This document shows, piece by piece, positions 21,701 to 32,660 of a stretch of DNA of 64,000 nucleotides (position 1 is the stretch's first letter; each line of letters opens with the position of its first letter). Source of the DNA: Arctopsyche grandis (Eukaryota > Arthropoda > Insecta > Trichoptera > Hydropsychidae). The notes below the pieces were generated by a model that was not told the DNA's origin, ran no database searches, and worked only from the letters and a program-made list of their open reading frames with translations. The position numbers and the translations under genes were made by a program. The stretch spans positions 29,512,001-29,576,000 of the forward strand of contig NC_135365.1 in assembly GCF_051622035.1 (NCBI RefSeq), written 5' to 3'.

Positions 21701-22406
21701 TCACCGGTGCAAAGTATTCACCGGTGAAAGATACATATACACCTTACGCACTAACCCAACCTTACCCAATCGTCACCGGAGCAAAGTATTCAACAATGCG
21801 AGATATAAAAACACCTTACGTGCTATCCCAACCTTACCCAACCTAACCTAGCCATCACCGGTGCAAAGTATTCACCGATGAAAGATATACACCTTACGCG
21901 CTAACCCAACCTAGCCCAATCGTCACCGGAGCAAAGTATTCAACAATGCGAGATATACAAACACCTTACGTGCTATCCCAACCTAACCCAACGTAACCAA
22001 GCCATGTCCGGTGAAAAGTATTCACCGATAAAAGATATACACCTAAAGCGCTAACCCAACCTGACCCAATCGTCCCGGAGCAGAGAATTAAACAATGCGA
22101 GATATACAAACACCTTACGTACTATCTCAACCTCACCCAACCTAACCTAGCCATCACCGGTGCAAAATATTCACCGTTGAAAGATATACACCTTACGCGC
22201 AAACCCAACCTAACCAAATCGTCACCGGAGCAAAGTATTCAACAATGCGAGATAAACAAACACCTTACGTGCTATTCCAACCTCACCCAGCCTAACCCAG
22301 CCATCACCGGTGCAAAGTATTCACCGATGAAAGATATACACCTTTTGTGCTTTTTTCAACCTAACACAATCGTCACTGGAGCAAAGTATTCGACAATGCG
22401 AGATAT
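18751..22406. repeat. Satellite A, left block (about 150-bp dimer)
   Basis: Tandem units of about 150 bp, each made of two related halves. Half 1 starts TCACCGGTGCAAAGTATTC and runs about 68 bp. Half 2 starts TCACCGGAGCAAAGTATTC, runs about 82 bp and ends in CCTAACCCAACCTAACCTAG. Starts at 20951, 21101 and 21251 show the regular period. Units before about 20.2 kb are the most divergent, with changed order, missing halves and many indels. CCTAACC pentamers recur at the end of each half. Confidence 0.9.
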
Positions 22407-22554
22407 TTATTTATTTATTTTATTTTACGGTCAAGAAAAAATTGACCATTTTACATGTTGGAAATAGAGAAAGAAAAAGAAAAAAAAATATTAAAATGAA
22501 ATATAAAAGAAAAATACACATACATTCATATACTACAAAATAAATTACATTATA

Positions 22555-24323
22555 TTAAAAAAAATATTTAAATAAAATAGATTTCATGTTATATTTACTT
22601 ACAATGAATAAATCGACCATGGACAATTCGTTTCCAACTCTGTGCAGTCTCAACATAGCTGAGTTCAATGAGTAATTAGTGGTAAACCTGGGCATATCAA
22701 AAATATGGTTACATCTAATTGATCCACCCGGCACATGGAAGCACACTAAACTCACCAAGTCAGAGCATTTAATAGTGCCATTAAGAAGACCACACAGAAC
22801 TGAAATATCGTTAATTTTCCTTCTGTCATATAATTTTAGCAAATTAAGTTTCCTATAAATAATAACGTTACCGACATAGTGATTATGACTTTTAAAAAAT
22901 TTAAATTTGATGAATCTAATGAACTTTATTTGCACTGACTCTATTATGTTAATTTGTTTCATTAAATAAGGAGACCAAATGGTAGAATTGTACTCTAATT
23001 GGTTTCTAACCAGAGTGGTGTATAAAATTTTAATCGTATTTACATTTTTGAAGTGAGTACTATTTCTTATTAAGAAACCAAGTGTTTTGATGGCATTTTT
23101 TGTGATAAAATTTATATGAGAATTAAAAGTTAATTTGTCGTCAAAAATAACTCCTAGATCTTTAATTAGCGATGATGATGGTAATGATTCATTATTTATA
23201 TGATAATTTTAAATAATTTTGTTATTTGACTTACTGAACCTGACAACAGAACACTTCTTAATGTTTAAATATAATTTATTAAAAGAACACCAATCGTTTA
23301 ATGAGTTTAAATTAGTTTGTAAAGTAGCACAATCGTTAGTGTCTTTTATACATTTAAATATTTTTAAATCGTCTGCAAATAAGAGCACTTTAACATCATT
23401 AAATATATTTATAATATCATTTATAAAAATATTGAATAGGACTGGTCCCATGTGAGATCCTTGGGGAACGCCACTAGTTGGATTAAAGGAGTAAGATTTA
23501 GAATGGCCGATTTTAACTAATAATGATCTATTGGACAAATAGCTCCGAAACCAGTTTAGTAGTACACCGCTGATTCCGATACTGTTTAGTTTATATAATA
23601 AAATCTCAATATCAACTTTGTCAAATGCTTTACTGAAATCAGTGTAAATTGAGTCAACTTGCAATTTAACAGATAAGGCACTAGAAATAAAATTTTCATA
23701 TAATAATAAATTGGATAAGGTAGATCTACCAGAAGTAAAACCATGTTGTTGTGGAATAATAATGTTATTAATGAAAGGAATAAATTCGTCTAATACTATA
23801 CTTTCAAAAAGTTTTGGAATAGTTGATAGTTGACAGATGGCTCTATAGTTCATTACATTATGTTTATCCCCATTTTTATGGAGAGGTATTAAATAGCCAG
23901 ACTTCCAAGAATTGGGAAATATACCAGTGGAAATAGATTGATTAAAGAGATTAAAAAGAGGATAAGTTAATACATTGGCACAATTCTTGATAAAAATTGG
24001 GGGTATGTTGTCAGGACCCGCAGATTTAGATATATCTAAGGCATTTATTTTGTTAATCAATTTTTGAATAGATATATTTATAGAATGTAAAGGTGAAATC
24101 AGGACATTATTATTTACAATGCTATAATTAGAATTATTGTTGTTGTTTTTGACATAGATCGATTTGAAAAAATCAGCAAAAAGATTGACTGAATCATTAG
24201 TATTGTCAACAAATTTACCGTTAAGTTGAATGTTTTCTGGTATATATGTTTTATTGTTGTTTAATTCTTTAGTAAATGACCAAAAATATTTGGAATTTGA
24301 ATCAATGAATGATTCTGTTTTTT
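22555..24323 (-). pseudogene. Reverse transcriptase part of ORF2 (one in-frame stop)
   Basis: The polymerase motifs appear in order: AGPDNIPPIFIK, LIPLHKNGD, QHGFTSGRST, the metal-binding motif A YTDFSKAFDKVD, SGVPQGSHMGPVLFNIFIND, and the catalytic FADD (23368-23379). The frame is open from the junction at about 24323 to a single in-frame TAA at 23209-23211, then continues in the same frame through LIKDLGVIFDDKLTF to its end at 22555. One nonsense change therefore breaks an otherwise full C-terminal half. The element would copy its RNA into DNA at a nicked target. Loss of the link to the endonuclease and the stop make it non-functional. Confidence 0.9.
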
Positions 24324-24324
24324 A

Positions 24325-26416
24325 CTTTATCTATGTACGTAGTAACAATAGATGAAGTTTTGTGATCATGCGAAAATTCGAACTCGAGATTTTGACTGAT
24401 TCGAACTCAGAATCGATTACTGATCACGTTTTCATGATCTAGAAAAAAATGTGTGTGTGTGTGTCTGTGTGTGTGTCTGTGTACTTTGGGGATTTTTTTC
24501 AACACCGTTAGTCCTATCGAACTGAAACTTTGTATCGGTTACTGAAATTCTTATTGACACTACGTAATTTTTTTTCAAATTTTTAAGTTGACCGGAAATG
24601 GTACCTCTCCTTATAGGTGTCCTCTTTTTTTTAAGTTTTTGAATTCGATTTCCTCCCAAACTACTAACTGAATCGGACTGATTTTTACTTTATTTTTTAC
24701 ATGTACTAGAAATTAAAATTTTTATAATTTTATATTTTTTAAATATTTTTATCTGAACCGGAAGTAGTACTTTTACTCTAGAGAATCGAGGTTTTTTATG
24801 TTTTTCTCAAAAGTCTTTTGATTTATCGAACTGAAATTTCATATCGATCAGTTTAAGCTCAATACCAAGTTATGTATAAAATTTGGTAAGCGTCCGTCGA
24901 CCGGAAGTGGCAGTTTACTCTTGTTCGATTTGTCTTCCACTATTTTTTTCGACCCCTTAAACATGTGTGGTTTTCACAAAAAAATTCAAGTATAATTCAT
25001 GTATCAATGTGATTAAAATAAAAAAAAATCACTAAATTTAATAAACCGGAAGTGGGATTTTTCCCTTCCGGAAGCATCCGGAAGGAAGGTCAAAAATGTT
25101 GTCGCCTGGATCCTGACCACACCCCTGAACGTATTAAGCTGAAAATTTATATTTATATTCTTTATGTACTAACTTAGATTTGGTAACGTTTTGGTCAGAA
25201 TTCGTAAACCGGAAGTAGTATTTTTTTTAAAAACAATATTTCATTATTTTTTCATTATTTTATTTTGACCTTTTAAATTATTTTCAGCTTCTTGATATTT
25301 ATTGTGTACAATAGAGATAGTGATTTTAAGTAAAAATAAAAAATAAAATCAGCAAATTCAATGAACCGGAAGTGGGATTTTCTCCTATTAGAAAGGTCAA
25401 AAATGTTGTCGCCTGGATCCTGTCCACACCCCTGAACGTATTAAGCTGAAAATTTATATTTGTGTTGTTTATATACTAACTTAGATTTGGTAACGTTTTG
25501 GTCAGAATTCGTAAACCGGAAGTAGTATTTTTTATAAAAACAATATTTCATTATTTTATTTTGACCTTTTAAATTATTTTAAGCGTCTTGATATTTATTG
25601 TGTATATTAAAGATAGTGATTTTAAGTAAAAATAAAAAATAAAACCATCAAATTTAATGAACCGGAAGTGGGATTTTCTCCTAATAGAAAGGTCAAAAAT
25701 GTTGTCGCCTGGATCCTGTCCACACTCCTAAACGTATTGAGCTGAAAATTTATATTTGTGTTGTTTATGTACTAACTTAGATTTGGTAATGTTTTGGTCA
25801 GAATTTGTAAACCGGAAGTAGTATTTTTTTTAAAAACAATATTTCATTATTTTTTCATTATTTTATTTTGACCTTTTAAATTATTTTAAGCGTCTTGATA
25901 TTTATTGTGTATAATAAAGATAGTGATTTTAAGTAAAAATAAAAAATAAAACCATCGAATTTAATGAACCGTAAGTGGGATTTTCTCCTAATAGAAAGGT
26001 CAAAAATGTTGTCGCCTGGATCCTGTCCACACTCCTAAACGTATTAAGCTGAAAATTTATATTTGTGTTGTTTATGTACTAACTTAGATTTGGTAACGTT
26101 TTGGTCTGAATTCGTAAACCGGAAGTAGTATTTATTTTTAAAACAATATTTCATTATTTTATTTTGACCTTTTAAATTATTTTTATCATCTTGATATTAA
26201 ATGTGTATAATAATTATACTGATTTTAAATAATTAAAAAAATTTGAACAAAATCCGCCAAACGGAAGTAGAAATTTTGTCTTGTGCAAGTATTTGCATAT
26301 ATTTGCGCTCAATTTGTATCGCTATCATAGTTATTAGTTCAATATCGTATTTTGTTTTGTAACCTTCTTATATTCCTCAAATACATAGATAAAGTCATGG
26401 GTTGGTCACACCCGAA
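24325..26416. mobile_element. 2.1-kb insertion of ACCGGAAGT repeats in the retrotransposon
   Basis: The 7-bp sequence TTTTTTA stands at both edges (24318-24324 and 26417-26423) and looks like a target duplication. CTTTATCTATGTA (24325-24337) opens the left end and is repeated inverted at 26382-26394, 22 bp from the right end. The interior has no coding capacity. It is a chain of units of about 150 bp, each with ACCGGAAGT or a one-base variant, best preserved as about 300-bp dimers at 25.0-26.2 kb. A TGTG run lies at 24451-24482. I do not recognise the family. It is non-autonomous. Confidence 0.65.
25045..26270. repeat. Tandem dimers of about 300 bp with ACCGGAAGT
   Basis: Exact ACCGGAAGT occurs at 24757, 24900, 25045, 25208, 25365, 25515, 25661, 25811 and 26118, with one- or two-base variants at 24591, 25968 and about 26260. 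Copies alternate between GTGGGATTTT and GTAGTATTTTT after the motif, so two kinds of half-unit form each dimer. The dimer also contains AAAGGTCAAAAATGTTGTCG and CTGGATCCTGTCCACAC. Confidence 0.85.
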
Positions 26417-26504
26417 TTTTTTAATATAAAGTTTAAAACATTTGGATATATGTAGTTTACACAAAGCTCTTAGTTTTTTGAAATCAATATATATGTGTGT
26501 AGAG

Positions 26505-27458
26505 TTATAAATTTTGGTAAAATATTAGGTTTTTTAATTCGGGACTAAACCATTTTGGAAAAAAATGCAACTTATTTTTATATTGAAGAACATGGTTGTA
26601 TATACAAGAGATTAATAATTCATTCAGCATAATGACTTTTGATTCAAAGTTAATGTTATCGTTTAAGAACGACCAATTAGTGACATTTAATTGGTTCATG
26701 ATTTCGTTATAATCGGCTCTGTGAAAATCAAAAATATTTTGCTGAATTAAAGGTAGATTAGTATATTTATTTAAAATAATAATAATATCTAGGGGTGGAT
26801 GATGGCCATCCACTGGAGATAGAACATCATGAGATTTCATAACGTTAGTGTTTTTGAAATTGGAAAAAACTAAATCTAAGACACGATCATTCAAGTTGGA
26901 AATAGTATTAAATTGTTTAAGACCTAAATTTAAAGATAAATTTATAATTTCTTGATGAATTGGAGAATTTTCATTCATTTCAAGGTTTTGCCAGTCCAAA
27001 TTTGGTAGATTAAAATCACCAGTTATTAAGAATTTTGAATCAGGATATTTTAATCTGATTGTTTCAATATTATTTATAAAATTATTATATACACAAATGT
27101 CAGAGGATGGAGGGATGTAAACACAACCGAATATGCACTTTACATTGAAAAATTTGGTTGATATAAATATTTGTTCGATGGAATTGTTTGTGTTGATGAT
27201 GACAGATAATGAATGAACTTTTTTAATAAGAATTGCCACGCCACCGCCTCGAGTCTTCGTACTGGTGTTTATGTTTCTATCATATCTATACATATTGTAT
27301 GTATGAAAGTTTAGTTCGGAGTCATTTATAAGGATGTTTAGCCACGTTTCTGTTAATAATATTATGTCATATGCGGAAGCAGCTATAGCATTTTTAAGGA
27401 ATTGTATTTTAGATATAATGCTTCTGACATTTTGGCAATATATTGTTAGTTTTTTGTA
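26505..27458 (-). pseudogene. Endonuclease part of ORF2
   Basis: The frame opens at 27458, overlapping the end of ORF1. It gives YCQNVRSI, then ILLTETWL with the catalytic Glu of apurinic-type endonucleases, TRGGGVAILIKK, GCVYIPPSS, LITGDFNLPNLDW and DGHHPPLDI near the end. These are the ordered motifs of the nuclease that nicks the target for reverse transcription. The stop at 26505 comes soon after FFPKWFSPELKNL. A different frame then continues at 26485-26417 with FKKLRALCKLHISKCFKLYI, so a frameshift near 26500 lies just ahead of the inserted element. Confidence 0.88.
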
Positions 27459-27706
27459 CTATTTTTATTTATTATTTTAGGCACTCCATTAAAATATTTT
27501 ATTATTAAGTCAGTTTCACCTTTGTCTTTTCTGGTATTCATTTCGTTCCACAAATTGTTTATATGTAGTCTTTGCATGTACATTAGGTCATTTTTTATTT
27601 TAATTCCTAGTTTGGGTCCTTTTCTAAGTAATGATATTGCTGTTTGCTGTACATCGAGTTTAACTTTTAGGGGCCTTGGCTTCGTACCTTGTTTTAATCC
27701 GATTAA
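27446..27706 (-). pseudogene. C-terminal end of retrotransposon ORF1
   Basis: The minus-strand frame from 27706 to the TAA at 27446-27448 includes GTKPRPLKVKLD, KNDLMYMQRLH and GETDLIIKYFNGVPKI. This resembles the end of the nucleic-acid-binding ORF1 protein of Jockey/CR1-type elements (R-RPLKV-L... MQR ... G--N--IKY--G-P-I). Everything upstream is lost to 5' truncation. Its stop overlaps the opening of ORF2. Confidence 0.7.
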
Positions 27707-27712
27707 TTAATA

Positions 27713-30700
27713 ATATACAAACACCTTACGTGCTATCCCAACCTAACCCAACCTTACCTAGCCATCACCGGTGCAAAGAATTCACCGGTGAAAGATATAC
27801 ACCTTATGCACTAACCCAACCTAACCCAATCGTCACCGGAGCAAAGTATTCAACAATGCGAGATATAAAAACACCTTACGTGCTATTCCAACCTAACCGA
27901 ACCTAACCTAGCCATCACCGGTGCAAAGAATTCACCGATAAAAGATATAAACCTTACGCGCTAACCCAACTTGACCGAATCGTCCCGGAGCAGAGAATTT
28001 AACAATGCGAGATATACAAACACCTAACGTGTTATCCCAACCTTACCCAACCTAACCTAGCCATCACCGGTGCAAAGTATTCACCGATGAAAGATATACA
28101 CCTTACGCGCTAACCCAACCTAACCCAATCGTCACCGGAGCAAAGTATTCAACAATGCGAGATATACAAACACCTAACGTGCTATCCCAACCTAACCCAA
28201 CCTAACCTAGCCATCACCGGTGCAAAGTATTCACCGATGAAAGATATACACCTTACGCGCTAACCCAACCTAACCCAATCGTCACCGGAGCAAAGTATTC
28301 AACAATGCGAGATATATAAACACCTTATGTGCTATCCCAACCTAACCCAACCTAACCTTGCCATCACCGGTGCAAAGTTTCCACCGATGAAAGATATTCA
28401 CCTAAAGCGCTAACCCAACCTAACCAAATCGCCACCGGAGCAAAGTTTTCAAGTATGCGAGATATACAAACACCTAACGTGCTATTCCAACCTCACCCAA
28501 CCTAACCTAGCCATCACCGGTGCAAAGAAATCACCGATAAAAGATATACACCTTACGCGCTAACCCAACCTAACCCAATCGTCACCGGAGCAAAGTATTC
28601 AACAATGAGAGATATACAAAGACCTTACGTGCTTTTTCAACCTAACCCAAACTTACCTAGCCATCACCGGTGCAAAGTATTCACCGGTGAAAGATATACA
28701 CCTTACGCGCTAACTCAACCTTACCCAATCGTCACCGGAGCAAAGAATTCAACAATGCGAGATAAACAAACACCTAACGTGCTATCCCAACCTAACCGAA
28801 CCTAACCTAGCCATCACCGGTGCAAAGTATTTACCGATGAAAGATATACACCGAAAGCGCTAACCCAACCTGACCCAATCGTCCCGGAGCAGAGAATTAA
28901 ACAATGCGAGATATAAAAACACCTAACGTGCTATCCCAACCTAACCCAACCTAACCTAGCCATCACCGGTGCCAAATATTCACCGTTGAAAGATATACAC
29001 CTTACGCGCTAACCCAACCTAACCCAATCGTCACCGGAGCAAAGTATTCGACAATGCGAGATATACAAACACCTTACGTGCTATCCCAACCTAACCCAAC
29101 CTAACCTAGCCATGTCCGGTGCAAAGTATTCACCGATGAAAGATCTGCACCTTACGCGCTAACCCACAACCTAACCACAATCGTCACTGGAGCAAAGTAT
29201 TCAACAATGCGAGATATAAAAAGACCTTACGTGCTATCCCAACCTAACCCAAACGTCACCGGAGCAAAGTATTCAACAATGCGAGATAAACAAACACCTT
29301 AAGTGCTTTCCCAACCTAACCCAACCTAACCTAGCCATCACCGGTGCAAAGTATTCACCGATAAAAGATATACAACTAACGCGCTAACCCAACCTAACCC
29401 AATCGTCACCGGAGCAAAGTATTCAACAATGCGAGATATAAAAACACCTTACGTGCTATCCCAACCTAACCCAACCGAACCTAGCCATCACCGGTGCAAA
29501 GTATTCACCGATGAAAGATATACACCTTACGCGCTAACCCAACCTAACCCAATCGTAACCGGAGCAAAGTATTCAACAATGAGAGATATATGTACAAAGA
29601 ACTTACGTGCTTTTTCAACCTAACCCAACCTAAACCTAGCCATCACCGGTGCAAAGAATTCACCGGTGAAAGATATACACCTTATGCACTAACCCAACCT
29701 AACCCAATCGTCACCGGAGCAAAGTATTCAACAATGCGAGATATAAAAACACCTTACGTGCTATTCCAACCTAACCGAACCTAACCTAGCCATCACCGGT
29801 GCAAAGAATTCACCGATAAAAGATATACATCTTACGCGCTAACCCAACCTGACCGAATCGTCCCGGAGCAGAGAATTTAACAATGCGAGATATACAAACA
29901 CCTAACGTGTTATCCCAACCTTACCCAACCTAACCTAGCCATCACCGGTGCAAAGTATTCACCGATAAAAGATATACACGTTACGCGGTAATCCAACTTA
30001 ACCCAATCGTCACCGAAGCAAAGTATTCAACAATGCGAATTAAACAAACACCTTACGTGCTTTTTCAACCTAACCCAACCTAAACTAGCCATCACCGGTG
30101 CAAAGTATTCACCGATAAAAGATATACACGTTACGCGGTAATCCAACTTAACCCAATCGTCACCGAAGCAAAGTATTCAACAATGCGAATTAAACAAACA
30201 CCTTACGTGCTTTTTCAACCTAACCCAACCTAAACTAGCCATCACCGGTGCAAAGTATTCACCGGTAAAAGATATACACCTTACACACTAACCCAACCTT
30301 ACCCAATCGTCACCGGAGCAAAGTATTCGACAATGCGAGATATAAAAACACCTTACGTGCTATCCCAACCTAACCCAACGTAACCAAGCTATGTCCGGTG
30401 CAAAGTATTCAACAATGCGAGATATAAAAAGACCTTACGTGCTATCCCAACCTAACCCAACCAAACCTAGCTATCACCGGTGCAAAGTATTCACCGATGA
30501 AAGATATACACCTTTCGTGCTTTTTTCAACCTAACACAATCGTCACTGGAGCAAAGTATTCAACAATGTGATATAAACAAACACCTTACGTGCTATCTCA
30601 ACCTCACCCAACCTAACCTAGCCATCACCGGTGCAAAGTATTCACCGATGAAAGATATACACCTTTTGTGCTTTTTTCAACCTAACACAATCGTCACTGG

Positions 30701-32660
30701 AGCAAAGTATTCAACAATGTGAGATAAACAAACACCTTACGTGCTATCTCAACCTCACCCAACCTAACCTAGCCATCACCGGTGCAGAGTATTCACCGAT
30801 GAAAGATATACATCTTACGCGCTAACCCAACCTAACCTTATCGTCACCGGAGCAAAGTATTCAACAATGCGAGATATAAAAACACCTTACGTGCTATTCC
30901 AACCTAACCGAACCTAACCTAGCCATCACCGGTGCAAAGAATTCACCGATAAAAGATATACACCTTACGCGCTAACCCAACCTGACCGAATCGTCCCGGA
31001 GCAGAGAATTTAACAATGCGAGATATACAAACACCTAACGTGTTATCCCAACCTTACCCAACCTAACCTAGCCATCACCGGTGCAAAGTATTCACCGATG
31101 AAAGATATACACCTTACGCGCTAACCCAACCTAACCCAATCGTCACCGGAGCAAAGTATTCAACAATGAGAGATATATGTACAAAGACCTTACGTGCTTT
31201 TTCAACCTAACCCAACCTTACCTAGCCATCACCGGTGCAAAGAATTCACCGGTGAAAGATATACACCTTATGCACTAACCCAACCTAACCCAATCGTCAC
31301 CGGAGCAAAGTATTCAACAATGCGAGATATAAAAACACCTTACGTGCTATTCCAACCTAACCGAACCTAACCTAGCCATCACCGGTGCAAAGAATTCACC
31401 GATAAAAGATATACATCTTACGCGCTAACCCAACCTGACCGAATCGTCCCGGAGCAGAGAATTTAACAATGCGAGATATACAAACACCTAACGTGTTATC
31501 CCAACCTTACCCAACCTAACCTAGCCATCACCGGTGCAAAGTATTCACCGATAAAAGATATACACGTTACGCGGTAATCCAACTTAACCCAATCGTCACC
31601 GAAGCAAAGTATTCAACAATGCAAATTAAACAAACACCTTACGTGCTTTTTCAACCTAACCCGACCTAAACTAGCCATCACCGGTGCAAAGTATTCACCG
31701 GTAAAAGATATACACCTTACACACTAACCCAACCTTACCCAATCGTCACCGGAGCAAAGTATTCGACAATGCAAGATATAAAAACACCTTACGTGCTATC
31801 CCAACATAACCCAACGTAACCAAGCTATGTCCGGTGCAAAGTATTCAACAATGCGAGATATAAAAGACCTTACGTGCTATCCCAACCTAACCCAACCGAA
31901 CCTAGCTATCACCGGTGCAAAGTATTCACCGATGAAAGATATACACCTTTCGTGCTTTTTCCAACCTAACACAATCGTCACTGGAGCAAAGTATTCAACA
32001 ATGTGATATAAACAAACACCTAACGTGCTATCTCAACCTCACCCAACCTAACCTAGCCATCACCGGTGCAAAGTATTCACCGATGAAAGATATACACCTT
32101 TTGTGCTTTTTTCAACCTAACGCAATCGTCACTGGAGCAAAGTATTCAACAATGTGAGATAAACAAACACCTTACGTGCTATCTCAACCTCACCCAACCT
32201 AACCTAGCCATCACCGGTGCAGAGTATTCACCGATGAAAGATATACATCTTACGCGCTAACCCAACCTAACCTTATCGTCACCAGAGCAAAGTATTCAAC
32301 AATGCGAGATATAAAAACACCTTACGTGCTATTCCAACCTAACCGAACCTAACCTAGCCATCACCGGTGCAAAGAATTCACCGATAAAAGATATACACCT
32401 TACGCGCTAACCCAACCTGACCGAATCGTCCCGGAGCAGAGAATTTAACAATGAGAGATATACAAAGACCTTACGTGCTTTTTCAACCTAACCCAAACTT
32501 ACCTAGCCATCACCGGTGCAAAGTATTCACCGATGAAAGATATACACCTTTTGTGCTTTTTTCAACCTAACACAATCATCACTGGAGCAAAGTATTCACC
32601 AATGTGAGATAAACAAACACCTTACGTGCTATCTCAACCTCACCCAACCTAACCTAGCCA
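27713..32660. repeat. Satellite A, right block (about 150-bp dimer)
   Basis: This continues the left block after the retrotransposon, with the same two alternating halves. Units are more uniform than at 18.8-20.2 kb. A segment starting at 29581 recurs starting at 31168. Within the first copy, one 150-bp dimer is duplicated in tandem (29964 and 30114). A recurring variant half-unit has TTTTTCAACC in place of ATCCCAACC. Confidence 0.9.

Larger units (their letters stand above)
22407..27712 (-). mobile_element. 5'-truncated non-LTR retrotransposon inside satellite A
   Basis: On the minus strand the order is end of ORF1, endonuclease, reverse transcriptase, and a 3' tail of AAATA-type repeats (22407-22425). 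It interrupts one half-unit of satellite A: the left flank ends in GCGAGATAT and the right resumes in ATATACAAACACC, leaving at most about 4 bp of overlap as a target duplication. The start lies inside ORF1, the usual result of incomplete reverse transcription. A 2.1-kb insertion at 24325-26416 splits ORF2. Overall it is a Jockey/CR1-like element and is now dead. Confidence 0.88.

Noticed and set aside
20441-30000. Repetitive open frames in satellite A (RYTPYALTQPNPIVTGAKYS-like)
   Set aside because: Direct translation of the 150-bp dimer. Frames break at every indel and no full-length consensus protein exists.
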